Positions 55,478-64,000 of a DNA stretch of 64,000 nucleotides are shown here, one piece after another. The DNA comes from Massilia agri (lineage in GTDB: Bacteria > Pseudomonadota > Gammaproteobacteria > Burkholderiales > Burkholderiaceae_D), in the NCBI RefSeq assembly GCF_024753255.1, contig NZ_JANUHA010000001.1, positions 496,001 to 560,000 of the forward strand. Reading direction: 5' to 3'. Each line of letters starts with the position of its first letter. Position 1 is the stretch's first letter. Below the pieces are notes generated by a model, which was given only the letters and a program-made list of their open reading frames with translations, made no database searches and was not told the DNA's origin. The position numbers and the translations under genes are program-made.

Positions 55478-56395
55478 ATGAAGCTGAATCAACTGAAGAT
55501 GCTGGTCGCGGTCGCCGAGCATGGCGGTTTCAGCGCCGCTGCGGCCGAGCTCGGATGCACGCAGTCGCGCATCAGCCATGCCATCGCCGAACTGGAGGGA
55601 GAATTGGGCGCGACGCTGCTTGCGCGCGGGCCGGGCGGTTCGCTACCGACCGAGGCCGGGCGGCGCGTGCTGGCCAAGGCGCACCAGATGCTGCGCCTGG
55701 AGGCCGGCCTGGTCGAGGCGGCGCGCGGCGCCGAAGCGCTGGATGCGACCGTGCGCATCGCCTGCTTCCGCAGCGTCGGCACCCACCTGCTGCCCCATGT
55801 GCTCGAAGTCCTCGCCCGCAGCCACCCGGCGCTGCGCGTCGAGATCGACGACAGCATCGAGGAACGGCAGGGCATCGAGCATGCCTTGCGCGAAGGCCTG
55901 GCCGATATCGGCATCGCCCAGTTGCCGCTGGCGCCCGGCCTGGCTTCCCGCCCCTACCTGCATGACGACTACGTGCTGGTGCTGCCGACCTCGCTGGCGC
56001 CGCAGCCCGGCAGCTGGCCGGCGGGCGACACGCTCCCGCTCATCGGCCTGGCCTGCAGCGGCGCCGCGGGGATGCTGGCGCGCTGCCGCGCCGCGGGCCT
56101 CGATCTGGCGCCCAGCCGGACGCTGGCCAACGACACCAGCATCGCCGCCATGGTAGGCCGGGGAATGGGTTATGCGATCCTGCCGCGCCTGTCGATTTTC
56201 CCGGAGCCGCGCGACGTGCGCATCCTGCCCCTGCCCTTGCCGGAGCCCGCGCTGGCGCGGCGCCGGTTTGCGATTGCCGCCCTGCCCGCGCAGATGCGCA
56301 GGCCGGGCGTGCGCGCCGTCGTACGCGCGCTGCGCGACCGTCGCCTTGCGGCGGCAACGCCGGCCGGCCAGGCCGGCATCGTCGCCTGGGATTAG
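55478..56395 (+). CDS. LysR family transcriptional regulator
   Basis: The protein has 305 residues. The winged helix is MLVAVAEHGGFSAAAAELGCTQSRISHAIAELE. The effector domain follows. It is divergent from the cysteine hydrolase gene, its probable target. The start at 55478 has AAGGA 10 bp upstream; 55460 and 55436 are alternatives. Its stop abuts that of the convergent HDOD gene. Confidence 0.9.
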   Translation: MKLNQLKMLVAVAEHGGFSAAAAELGCTQSRISHAIAELEGELGATLLARGPGGSLPTEAGRRVLAKAHQMLRLEAGLVEAARGAEALDATVRIACFRSVGTHLLPHVLEVLARSHPALRVEIDDSIEERQGIEHALREGLADIGIAQLPLAPGLASRPYLHDDYVLVLPTSLAPQPGSWPAGDTLPLIGLACSGAAGMLARCRAAGLDLAPSRTLANDTSIAAMVGRGMGYAILPRLSIFPEPRDVRILPLPLPEPALARRRFAIAALPAQMRRPGVRAVVRALRDRRLAAATPAGQAGIVAWD

Positions 56396-57211
56396 TCAGA
56401 CCAGGGCGGCGTCGCCCAGCGCGTGCGCGGTTTCCTCGGCCTCGGCGCGCAATCGCTGCAGGGTCGCCTCGTCGAAAGGCAGCGCGCCGCTTGCCACCGA
56501 CGCATCGCCCAGCGGAGAGCCCACCGGCGCCAGGCGGTTCGCCAGCAGCAGGGTGTCGAGCAGGGTGTGCGGCTCGGCGTTCGGCACGCCGTCGCGCAGG
56601 GCGCCGATGGCCTCCATCACGTCCGGCGGGATGGCCAGCTTGCGCATGACTTCCACGCTCACCACGTCCTCGCACAGGGCGCCCCAGTTCTCGGGGTCGT
56701 CCTCGAGCAGGCCGGGGAATTCGTCGGCGCGCGAGAGCAGGTAGAAGCCGCCGACCTCGTGCACGATGCCGGCGAACAGGGCGGTGTCGGGATCGACGCG
56801 GGTGACGTGGCGCGCCAGCGCCTGGGCCAGCGCGGCCACCTGGGCGCTGTGGGTCCAGAGCTGCTCGGCCTTGGCGCGCAGCACCCGGTCGCCGAGGCGG
56901 TGGCCGAACTGGCGCACCATCAGGGCCGCGACCAGGCCGCGCAGGCGCCGGTAGCCGATGCGCAGCACGGCCGCGCGCACATTGCTCACCTGCCCGCCGG
57001 CGCTGCCGAAGGCCGCGGTATTGGCCAGCGCCACGGTGCGCGCCGCCAGCTGCGGTTCGGACAGCACCAGGCGGATCGCCTCGTCCACATGGCAATCGGG
57101 ATCGTCGAGCGCCATCTGCAGGCGCAGCACGGCGTTCACGCTGGTGGGGAAGCTGATTTCCCCGCGCGCCGCCTGGGCGGTAATGTAGCCAAAGGCTTCC
57201 AGTTTGTTCAC
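56396..57211 (-). CDS. HDOD domain protein
   Basis: The protein has 271 residues. The HDOD pattern is visible: ISFPTSVNAVLRLQMALDDP, PQLAARTVALANTAAFG, VSNVRAAVLRIGYRRLRGLV and FAGIVHEVGGFYLL. These domains lack the catalytic HD pair and act in signalling. A TATAAT box (57217-57222) lies 5 bases before the GTG, so the mRNA may be leaderless. Confidence 0.88.
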   Translation of the reverse strand: MNKLEAFGYITAQAARGEISFPTSVNAVLRLQMALDDPDCHVDEAIRLVLSEPQLAARTVALANTAAFGSAGGQVSNVRAAVLRIGYRRLRGLVAALMVRQFGHRLGDRVLRAKAEQLWTHSAQVAALAQALARHVTRVDPDTALFAGIVHEVGGFYLLSRADEFPGLLEDDPENWGALCEDVVSVEVMRKLAIPPDVMEAIGALRDGVPNAEPHTLLDTLLLANRLAPVGSPLGDASVASGALPFDEATLQRLRAEAEETAHALGDAALV

Positions 57212-57261
57212 GCGAGAATTATACCCTTGGCCAATTGATGAGCACGGCGCCGCGCGCACGG

Positions 57262-57292
57262 CAAAAAGCCCGCATGCGCCTGCATGCGGGCT
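57262..57292 (-). terminator. Terminator of the BON gene
   Basis: Stem AGCCCGCATGC / GCATGCGGGCT, loop of four bases, with TTTTTGCC on the minus strand. Confidence 0.92.
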
Positions 57293-57313
57293 CCTGGATC
57301 GATACGGCGCGGC

Positions 57314-58327
57314 TTACTTGACCTTGATGTTGCTCTTCACGCTGGTCACGCCGTCGACGCCCTTGGCCAGTTTCTCGGCGCGTTCCGCCTCGGCCTTCGA
57401 TTCGACGAAGCCGCTCAGCATCACGACGCCTTTCTCGGTCTCGACCTTGATCGCCAGTGCGCTCAGGTCCGGCTCGGCGGCCAGGCCGGCCTTGACCTTG
57501 GCGGTGATGGCGGTATCCGACAGCGCGCTTGCGGTCCTGCTGCCGGCGCGCTCGGTCTTGTCGGCGGCGTTCGAGGCGGTGTCGCGGGTCTTGTCGCCGA
57601 CATTCTCCGCGGCACGCTCGGTGCGGGCGGTGGCGGCGCCGGTCATTTCGCGGGTCTTATCGGCCACGTTGCTGGCCGCCTGCCTGGTCTTGTCGACGGC
57701 GGCCACGGCGGCGGCGCGGGTCTTCTCGCCGGCGCGCTCGAGGGCCGTGTCGGCAGTACCTTTGTTCTCGACCAGGCAGGCGGTCTTGCTGCCCTTGTCT
57801 TCGCACTTCTGCACTGCGGCGGCCTTTACCGGGTCCTTGGTGTCGGTGCTGGCGATCAGGCCGGCGCTGCCCGCGGTCGCGGCGGTCGAGCCGCTGCCGC
57901 CGGTGGTGCTGGCGGTGCTGTCGCGGCCGGCCTTGGCATCGGCCAGCGCGGCGGTGCGCACCGACTTGGCATTGTTCTGGCAGCTGTCCTTCTCGTTGCC
58001 CTTCAGCATGTCGCACTTCTCTTCGGCCAGCTCGTATTCGGCATCGGCCAGCTTGCGGCGCGCGGCTTCGAGATTGGACGGGGTGTTGTCGTATTTCGTG
58101 ACGGCGGCCAGTTCGGCGCGGGCGCGGGCGGCATCGGCCTGCTCTTCGCACACGTCTTCATCCTTGAGCGCGTCGCACTTCTGCTTGGCCGCCTTGTGGT
58201 CGGCCTCGATCTTCTGCATCGCCGTGCGATAGCCGGCGCTGTCGGTCTTGCCCTGGGCGGCAGCAGGCGCTGCCGCGATGGTGGCGCCGGCCACCGAGGC
58301 CAGCAGCGTTGCGATGAGCTTGTTCAT
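57314..58327 (-). CDS. BON domain periplasmic protein
   Basis: The protein has 337 residues. A signal peptide ([13 protein letters not shown]) is followed by a helical region with four cysteines and a long Thr/Ala/Lys repeat segment ([39 protein letters not shown]). The BON domain closes the protein ([41 protein letters not shown]). BON proteins bind phospholipid and protect the envelope under stress. The IS element at 58422 lies about 95 bp upstream of its start and may affect its promoter. Confidence 0.88.
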   Translation of the reverse strand: MNKLIATLLASVAGATIAAAPAAAQGKTDSAGYRTAMQKIEADHKAAKQKCDALKDEDVCEEQADAARARAELAAVTKYDNTPSNLEAARRKLADAEYELAEEKCDMLKGNEKDSCQNNAKSVRTAALADAKAGRDSTASTTGGSGSTAATAGSAGLIASTDTKDPVKAAAVQKCEDKGSKTACLVENKGTADTALERAGEKTRAAAVAAVDKTRQAASNVADKTREMTGAATARTERAAENVGDKTRDTASNAADKTERAGSRTASALSDTAITAKVKAGLAAEPDLSALAIKVETEKGVVMLSGFVESKAEAERAEKLAKGVDGVTSVKSNIKVK

Positions 58328-58413
58328 GTCGATGTCCCTTGTGCTCGGTTGTTGTGATGGCGTCCATTAAACGCCCCACGGCAAGGAACATCTGTGCGAC
58401 AACGTACGCTGCT

Positions 58414-58421
58414 TTGGAAAA
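58414..58421. repeat. Target-site duplication, left
   Basis: TTGGAAAA, identical to 59466-59473 on the other side of the insertion sequence. Confidence 0.92.
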
Positions 58422-59465
58422 GGCGCTGTCACTATCAGGTGTGGAAAATCCCGACCGCCGCTCTCAGGAGACGCTCAGGTGACGCGATCCGTTCCCCATC
58501 CAGCGCCCAGCGCCAGCCGAGGTAGTTCGGCAGGTAGCGCGAGGCCACGCCGTGAAAGCGCGCCAGCCAGCTGCGCAGACGCTGGTGGTAGGCGTTCACG
58601 TTTTGCACGTGCACGGCGCCGCGCACACGCTCGCCCAGGCGCAGCTTGACGAAGGCATGCGCAATCCGCGCTTGCCTGGCGAAAGTCTGGTAGGCGGGGT
58701 GTCCGTCCGTCACCAAAAGGACGTCCGGGTCGAGCACAGGAAGCAGATGCCGGTGCAGCTGCCTGGCGGTGACGGCAGCCCGGCCGGTGACGAAGGAGCA
58801 CGTTTGGCCGCCGCGGTCGCGTGCGACGAGGATGCAATCGTGTTCACGCGAAATTCCCCGACGGTGTGCGACCCCGCCGCGTTTGCGGGCGGGCCTGTCC
58901 AGCTTGCGTGAACCCTTCTGTGATTCGAGCAGGAACAATTCGTCGGCTTCAGCGATGCCCGTCAGGCGCTCGGGCTGGTCATGCCGGATGCCGCCGAGGA
59001 AGCGATGGCGCCATCGAAAGCTGGTGTTGCGATGTACCGCTACTGTTCGCGGCCGCCCGCACGCTGCGCGAGTCGAGCATCTCCTTTGAAAAGTCGAGCC
59101 ACTTTTCCCGGTGGCGCAGGCGCGCCAGCGGGGTGCCGCTCAAGACGTTGAAAGTTCGGTTGCAGGCCCGGCAGCGATAGCGTTGCAAGCCGCGGTTCAC
59201 GCCATGCCGGTAGTGGCGGCTGGCGCCGCAGTCCGGGCAAGACAGCGGCGCCGGCCTTGCCTGCTCGATCGTTTCGCATACGCTGTCCAGTCCGATGGCT
59301 GGCCGCAGTGCTGCCAGCAACTGTGAACGTTGCTGCCTGTTGAGCATGGGTACTTGCCGAAGCAAGCGGACAAAGCCTGGCGAGCGCATGATCCCTCCTG
59401 ACGGTCCAGCTTGGACATCCGCTCAGCTCAACAGTTCAATTTCTACATCTGACGGTGACAGCGCC
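58422..59465 (-). mobile_element. IS1595-family insertion sequence
   Basis: 1,044 bp. Terminal inverted repeats share GGCGCTGTCAC and TCAGRTGTRGAAA (58422-58447 and 59440-59465). It is flanked by a perfect 8-bp duplication, the length typical of IS1595. It carries one transposase gene broken by a frameshift. It sits in an intergenic gap, not in a gene. Confidence 0.93.
58435..59389 (-). pseudogene. IS1595-family transposase, frameshifted
   Basis: The N-terminal frame (59389 to about 59050) has a zinc ribbon: CPDCGASRHYRHG and YRCRACNRTFNVL. After about residue 113 (RSVRAAA) the reading must shift to continue as VHRNTSFRWRHRFLGG and ADELFLLESQKGS, into the DDE domain (LLVTDGHPAYQTFA; VQNVNAYHQRLRSWL). 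The shift lies between about 59035 and 59055. GGAGGG precedes the ATG. Either a decayed gene or a sequencing error. Confidence 0.9.
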
Positions 59466-59473
59466 TTGGAAAA
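59466..59473. repeat. Target-site duplication, right
   Basis: TTGGAAAA, matching 58414-58421. Confidence 0.92.
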
Positions 59474-59498
59474 CCGTATGGTGCGGCGCAAGCAGCGC

Positions 59499-60185
59499 TT
59501 ACTGACCGTCCAGCAAGCCTTCGCGCCAGAGGCCATCGGCATCCTCGAACGGCGCACCGGACTTGCCGAAACGGGCGCCGTCACCCGCCAGCTTGACCCA
59601 GGCGCGGGTGTCATGGCTACTGCGCGGCACGGCGACCTTGTCGCGCAGGCCGGCCAGCCAGCGGTAGACGCGCGCATACTCGTCCGGATTGCTTTGCATG
59701 GTCCAGGCCAGGGCGGCGAGATCCGCAAAGCCTTCCTCGCGGCGCGTCTCGCGCATGGCTTTCGAGGCCGCCAGCAGCGATGCGTCGCTTGCGCTTTCCT
59801 CGTTCACCTCGACGAAGCCGGCCGGCAGTTCGTGCCAGGCGCCTTGCACACGGCGCCAGCAATGGGCGATCTCGTGCGCCGCCATCGCCGCGATCAGGGC
59901 GCCCTGCTCGGACTCGGGCACGCCGGCCAGCACGGTTTCCGCATCCGGGTTGTTACGCAGGGACATGACCAGTTTGCAGCGGCCATTGTCGAAACCCATG
60001 GCCAGCGGCACGTCGTTGGGACGGGGTTGCGGTTGGACCGTGATGTCGAGGGGAAGCTTGAGCTGCTGGGAATAGGCCAGCACGGGGCCGGCGGCCTTGA
60101 GCCAGCGCTGTTCCAGCGCCGTCAGTTCCGCGGCTTGCAGGGCCGGGGCCGCACAGAGGGCGGCAAGCAGGAGAGGCTTGAGCAT
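59499..60185 (-). CDS. Secreted putative zinc metallopeptidase
   Basis: The protein has 228 residues. A signal peptide (LLLAALCAAPALQA) is followed by a domain with HEIAH (AAMAAHEIAHCWRRVQ) and a downstream EEGFADLAAL that could give the third ligand, the pattern of gluzincin-like peptidases. No named family is recognised beyond that. It is transcribed alone. Confidence 0.75.
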   Translation of the reverse strand: MLKPLLLAALCAAPALQAAELTALEQRWLKAAGPVLAYSQQLKLPLDITVQPQPRPNDVPLAMGFDNGRCKLVMSLRNNPDAETVLAGVPESEQGALIAAMAAHEIAHCWRRVQGAWHELPAGFVEVNEESASDASLLAASKAMRETRREEGFADLAALAWTMQSNPDEYARVYRWLAGLRDKVAVPRSSHDTRAWVKLAGDGARFGKSGAPFEDADGLWREGLLDGQ

Positions 60186-60293
60186 GGTGGTGCTTTCGGG
60201 GACGATAGAATGCCTATCGGCAATTCTAGCCCCATATCAAGCCCTGCTTTGAGGAAAATATTGCTCTGTGTTAAGAAGAGCAAACTTGTCAAA

Positions 60294-61433
60294 TCAGCCC
60301 GATACACCGGCGCTGGCGGCCGGCGCATCCAGTGCGCGCGCCAGGCGCTGCGCACCCTGTTCGAGGGCGGTGGCGGCCGATGCCGCACGCAGCAGCGCCG
60401 TCTCGCGGCGCGCCGTCTCGAGCAGTTCGGCGCCGGGGACGATGGCCGACATCACCGCCGTGACCCTGGCTGCGGCATCGGCGATCGCACCAATGGAGCT
60501 CGCCTCTTCCTGCTGGGCGGCCGGACTGGCAAGCAGCTGGCGGATGTCGCGGGCGACGGATGCGGCGCGCTGCGCCAGCGCCCGCGCCTCCTCGGCCGCG
60601 CCACCCTCGTGGGCGCCGTTCCTGACCGCTTCCACCGCGGCATCGAGGGCCAGGATATTGGCCTGGAAGGCGATGCCGTCGATGGCGCCGACGATGTCGT
60701 CCGCATTCTTCGGCGGGGGTGGCGCAAGACCTGGCGCCACCGTTGCAGGCGCCTCGGATTCCTGCGCCTTGCGCGCCAGGCCCCGGGCGACGAACCAGGC
60801 GCCGGGCACCGTCGCCGCCAGCGCGGCCAGGCACAGCGCCGACATCCAGCCGGCGAAGCTCGAGGCCAGTCCACGCGCCGCACCCATGCCGTCGCCGGCG
60901 AGCTTGTCCTCGACTTCGATGAAACGGGTGAGGCTGGCCATCCAGTCGGCGAAGGCGGGGCCGGCCTGCTGGGTCAGCAGGGTGGCGGCTTCGTGCGGGC
61001 TGCCCTGCGCATGCAGGGCGATGACGCGCTCGAGCAGCGGACGTGCGCGGCGCTCCTGTTCCTTGATCGCGGCCAGCGCCTTCCTTTCCTCGGGCTGGAC
61101 GTCGGGCAGTTCGTGGAACAGGGCGTCCAGCGGCGAAGCGGCGCGTGCGTAGTTGTCGCTCAGGGTCGTGATGCGGCTGATGGGGCCGGCCGCGGCGGCG
61201 GCGTCCGCCGCCAGCACCACGTCGCGCAGGGCGGTGGCGCGCTCGCGCACGCTGCCGCGCATCTCCGTGGCGTGGCGCTGCTTGGCGCGGGCCACGCCTT
61301 CGGCTCCGTCGAGCAGGCTGCCGATCTGGCCCACGCGCACGATGGCGAGGGCGCTCAAGGCAATGATCAGGAGGAGGAAGGCGCCGTAGCCGATGGCCAG
61401 CCGCGCGCCAATCGAGGTGGGCTTCGTCGTCAT
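60294..61433 (-). CDS. Degenerate chemoreceptor-like protein
   Basis: The protein has 379 residues. Two membrane segments (about 12-30 and 215-235) flank a four-helix-bundle sensor. The cytosolic part has IDGIAFQANILALDAAVEA, the core of the MCP signalling tip, but the next conserved stretch (GRGFAVVA) is missing: it reads NGAHEGGAAEEARALAQR. There is no HAMP domain and no first methylation helix. It is unlikely to dock CheA/CheW normally. The start at 61433 fits the first membrane helix. Confidence 0.8.
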   Translation of the reverse strand: MTTKPTSIGARLAIGYGAFLLLIIALSALAIVRVGQIGSLLDGAEGVARAKQRHATEMRGSVRERATALRDVVLAADAAAAAGPISRITTLSDNYARAASPLDALFHELPDVQPEERKALAAIKEQERRARPLLERVIALHAQGSPHEAATLLTQQAGPAFADWMASLTRFIEVEDKLAGDGMGAARGLASSFAGWMSALCLAALAATVPGAWFVARGLARKAQESEAPATVAPGLAPPPPKNADDIVGAIDGIAFQANILALDAAVEAVRNGAHEGGAAEEARALAQRAASVARDIRQLLASPAAQQEEASSIGAIADAAARVTAVMSAIVPGAELLETARRETALLRAASAATALEQGAQRLARALDAPAASAGVSG

Positions 61434-61636
61434 GTCGTGGTATCTGTCAGCACCGTGGGACGGCGGTATTGGCACGCCGTGCGCGCCAATACTTTCCCTC
61501 AGGCAATGCACTCACTATAACATGGCGCTGTATGGATTGACGGGGCCTTCAGTTTAAGTTAAGTAAAAAGCAGCCCAAGTGTTGCGTCGTTGCCATGCGG
61601 GCGGCCGCAGCCGCCCGGGTCCCGCGCATTCTCTTG

Positions 61637-63337
61637 CTATTTCGTCAGCGCCGCCGCCGTCACGAAGGACGGACGAATGTCGTTCGGCACCGAGGACTTC
61701 AGGCGGTCGAGCGCCTTTTGCACTTCCGGACGGATCACCACGTATTTCGTCATCATGGCCTTGGCACGCGCATAGTCGCCGGTCGCTTCGATGGTGAGGA
61801 ATTCGCGGTCGAGATCGATGACGGCCTGTTTGATCTTCTTGAAGTCGACCGAGAACGTGCCGTCGCCATTGGCGATAAAACCGCCCTTGTCCAGCAGGTA
61901 GTTCATCTGGATCGCCATGCCGCGCGCGTGCGAGGAGGTCAGGCCGAAGTGCAGCGTGCGGAAGCTCGACGCCAGGAAGGTGTTGTACAGCTTGCGTTCG
62001 GCTTGCACGCCCTGCCCCAGCGTGTCCTTCAGCAGGCCCTTGTCCATCATGTAGCCGAGCGCCCACAGGCCGGTGATGTCGGCCTTGGCTTCCTCGATGG
62101 TGGAATAGGTGTCCTTCAGGTCCTGGCGCGGGGTCGATTCCTTGCCATCCTTTTTCGTGTGGTGCGGGCCGAGGCCGTGCATGATCTCGTGCGCCAGGAT
62201 GTGGGTGAAGAAGGAATCGAAGTCGAGGTCCTTCTGGTCCTCGGCGCGCAGCACCAGCTTCGAGATCGGCTTCAGGGTCGATTCGAACTTCGCTTCCTGC
62301 ACGTTCTTGAGCATCACGCGCTTGGAGCCGCGCTCGCGGATCACGCGCTCGTCATTGGGCAGGTTGTAGGCGGCGGTCTGCACGCCCATATTGCCGTCGC
62401 CGGCGCCGTAGACTTCGTTGACCACGACCATCGGGGCGATCGCACCGACCTTCGGATTGCGGTACTGTTTATCGAGCGGGAGGTTGTCCTCGAGTTCCTG
62501 CAGGTGCTTGCCGAAGAAGGCCAGCTTCTGCGTCTCCTTCTGGTCGCGGATGCTCACGTACGCTTCGAAAGCGGCCTTGTAGCCGAACAGCTCGTCGTTA
62601 TAGGTCTCGTAGGGGCCGATGGTGATGTCGACCGGCGAATCCAGGTCCATCCAGGCGAAGTCCGAGGCCAGGTAGTCGTTCGACAGGAAAGCGTCGGCGC
62701 GGAGTAGCAGGAATTTCTTGAGCGAGGCGTTGTCGGTGGCGGCGGCCGCTTCGCGCAGCAGCCTGGCCAGTTTTTCCAGGTCGGCGCGGTATTCGTCCGA
62801 GTACTTCACGGTCTTGAATTTTCCGTCCGGCCCGGTGCGGATCACGGTGAAGAACCATTGGGCATCGGCCTTCTGCGCGGCGGGCAAGCCGTTCATCCAG
62901 CTCTCCAGCGCGGCCTTGCTCGCATTCTCCGGGTAGAAGTTGGCGCCTTCCGGCTTCTTGGCCGGGATCTTGATGCCGGCATATTCGGCGGGCATGAAGG
63001 AACGGTTGTCGTCGAGCGAGGACCAGGGCCCCTTGTTCAGCCAGAACGCGTTCAGGCGCGCGCGTCCCAATGGCGTCTGGTCCTTCTGCAGGGCCGCCCA
63101 CAGGGCCTCGTTGCCGGACCAGCGCTGGCGCAGCTGCAGGGTGTCGACGATCTTCGCCGCTTCGATCAGCTTGGCGATGGCGGCGCGGTCGCCTTTGGAC
63201 AGCCTGGAAGTGTCGGCCTTCAGTTCGGCCGGCGCGAAGCGCTTGGCCATGGCGTCGAGCTGGGCGACGGTGGCGGGTTCGGCATAAGCGGCACTGACGG
63301 CCACAAACAGCACGAGGGGAGCGAGCAGTTTCTTCAT
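61637..63337 (-). CDS. M49-like (DPP III-related) zinc hydrolase, secreted
   Basis: The protein has 566 residues. A signal peptide (APLVLFVAVSAAYA) begins the protein. The zinc site is visible as FTHILAHEIMHGLGPHH and EEAKADITGLWALGYM. Bacterial relatives are annotated as dipeptidyl peptidase III family or zinc-dependent hydrolase; classical M49 has HExxGH, whereas here it is HEIMH. It likely degrades peptides in the periplasm. Start chosen at the signal peptide with GGAG upstream. Confidence 0.82.
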   Translation of the reverse strand: MKKLLAPLVLFVAVSAAYAEPATVAQLDAMAKRFAPAELKADTSRLSKGDRAAIAKLIEAAKIVDTLQLRQRWSGNEALWAALQKDQTPLGRARLNAFWLNKGPWSSLDDNRSFMPAEYAGIKIPAKKPEGANFYPENASKAALESWMNGLPAAQKADAQWFFTVIRTGPDGKFKTVKYSDEYRADLEKLARLLREAAAATDNASLKKFLLLRADAFLSNDYLASDFAWMDLDSPVDITIGPYETYNDELFGYKAAFEAYVSIRDQKETQKLAFFGKHLQELEDNLPLDKQYRNPKVGAIAPMVVVNEVYGAGDGNMGVQTAAYNLPNDERVIRERGSKRVMLKNVQEAKFESTLKPISKLVLRAEDQKDLDFDSFFTHILAHEIMHGLGPHHTKKDGKESTPRQDLKDTYSTIEEAKADITGLWALGYMMDKGLLKDTLGQGVQAERKLYNTFLASSFRTLHFGLTSSHARGMAIQMNYLLDKGGFIANGDGTFSVDFKKIKQAVIDLDREFLTIEATGDYARAKAMMTKYVVIRPEVQKALDRLKSSVPNDIRPSFVTAAALTK

Positions 63338-63372
63338 GGTGTCTCCTTGGGTGTTATTGTCCGGCGATTCTA

Positions 63373-64000
63373 TTATTTGTTCAGCGACGGTCCGGTATAT
63401 TTCATCAGCAGCCCCTTCGGGCCCACCGCCCATCCTTGCGTGGGGCTGGCGAAGCCGACCGTGTTCATCGGCGTCCTGTCGAGTTCGACCCAGTTGCGGC
63501 CGCCGTTCGTCGAATAGCCCGAACCGGCCAGGCCGGCGGCGACGAAGGCGCGCGGTGCGCCCGGCACCGGCACCACCACCGACATATAGCCGGCCGGGGC
63601 CACCTCGACCGGCGTCCAGCTCGCGCCGCCGTCCGCCGTGTAGGCGCCGTTGATGCCGGCCATGCGGGTTTCCTTGTAGTCGCCGCCTGCGGCGAAACCC
63701 TCCTTGCTGTTCAGGAAGGCGACCGAGAACACGCCGCGTGCGGGCGCACCGGCGGGAATTGGCGTCGAGCTCGCGCGCCAGGTCTTGCCGCGATCAGAGG
63801 AATGGAAAACGCGCGCGCTGGCGCTGCCGCCCGTGGCGATCCAGGCGTCGTTTGAGCCGGCCACGGTGAGGCAGGTGCCGCTGGCGGCAAAAGCGCCCTC
63901 GTTCGGCATCGCTTCGATGCCCCTGGCTGCGACTTCCTGCCAGGTGAGGCCGCCGTCGGCCGTCGTGTAGACCTGGAAGCTGCCCTTGACCGGGTCGCCG
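63373..64000 (-). CDS. BNR/Ycf48-like beta-propeller protein, partial
   Basis: The frame is open to the window edge, so the N-terminus is missing. About 208 residues are seen. Repeated blades carry the Asp-box-like motifs SSDRGKTWRAS, TADGGASWTPV and STNGGRNWVEL. It resembles the WD40/YVTN or photosystem II stability factor-like (Ycf48) group of sialidase-fold proteins. The stop is 36 bp from the M49-like gene start, so the two may be co-transcribed. Confidence 0.82.
   Translation of the reverse strand, partial: GDPVKGSFQVYTTADGGLTWQEVAARGIEAMPNEGAFAASGTCLTVAGSNDAWIATGGSASARVFHSSDRGKTWRASSTPIPAGAPARGVFSVAFLNSKEGFAAGGDYKETRMAGINGAYTADGGASWTPVEVAPAGYMSVVVPVPGAPRAFVAAGLAGSGYSTNGGRNWVELDRTPMNTVGFASPTQGWAVGPKGLLMKYTGPSLNK

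Overview
The window looks like chromosome from a high-GC betaproteobacterium of the Oxalobacteraceae, most likely Massilia or a close relative. Clues are a Bpt-type leucyltransferase beside aat, a phasin (polyhydroxyalkanoate) gene, a PEP-CTERM choice-of-anchor A protein, an initiator tRNA with encoded CCA, and dispersed palindromic repeats between housekeeping genes. The assignment is inference from protein character; no search was run.

Layout. 1-8.3 kb: end of dut, an M48-like lipoprotein lacking the catalytic Glu, XdhC-type maturation protein, transporters, an AlkA-type glycosylase, and a divergent MFS/HxlR pair around a perfect palindromic operator. 8.3-13.6 kb: orphan DUF1851 (Tdi1-like) immunity gene, tRNA-fMet, NUDIX, aat-bpt, pyrD, tas. 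13.6-19.1 kb: sulfate uptake operon cysT-cysW-cysA-cysB, a TSUP permease and a 1-Cys peroxiredoxin, the three units sharing an upstream motif. 19.1-29.9 kb: dgkA, IclR regulator, PbpG-type endopeptidase, nitroreductase, phasin, livHMGF, ispH, FKBP.

30.32-37.90 kb: a 7,579-bp integrated element splits radC. A large serine recombinase gene sits at its right end. The att sites can be reconstructed to the base: a CA crossover dinucleotide, an attP with 16-bp arms spaced symmetrically around it, and an attB whose repair restores a 224-codon radC frame. The low-GC cargo is a tight three-gene operon: an Mrr-type PD-(D/E)XK nuclease, a soluble histidine-kinase-like ATPase with a degenerate ATP-binding motif, and a stand-alone receiver protein. 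This is the best candidate here for an undescribed system, plausibly phage defence switched by phosphotransfer. About 2.2 kb without clear genes follows, holding four copies of a 12-bp palindrome and a 560-bp tract dense in stem-loops (candidate replication or transfer origin), then a Replic_Relax-like gene.

38-64 kb: rpmB-rpmG, fatty-acid desaturase, MscS channel, rRNA methyltransferase, purN, orphan barstar, a GspE/PilB ATPase, two identical tRNA-Lys genes, a choice-of-anchor I lipoprotein, PEP-CTERM protein, HDOD protein, BON protein, an IS1595-family element with a perfect 8-bp target duplication but a frameshifted transposase, a degraded chemoreceptor-like protein, an M49-like hydrolase, and the end of a BNR/Ycf48-like protein.
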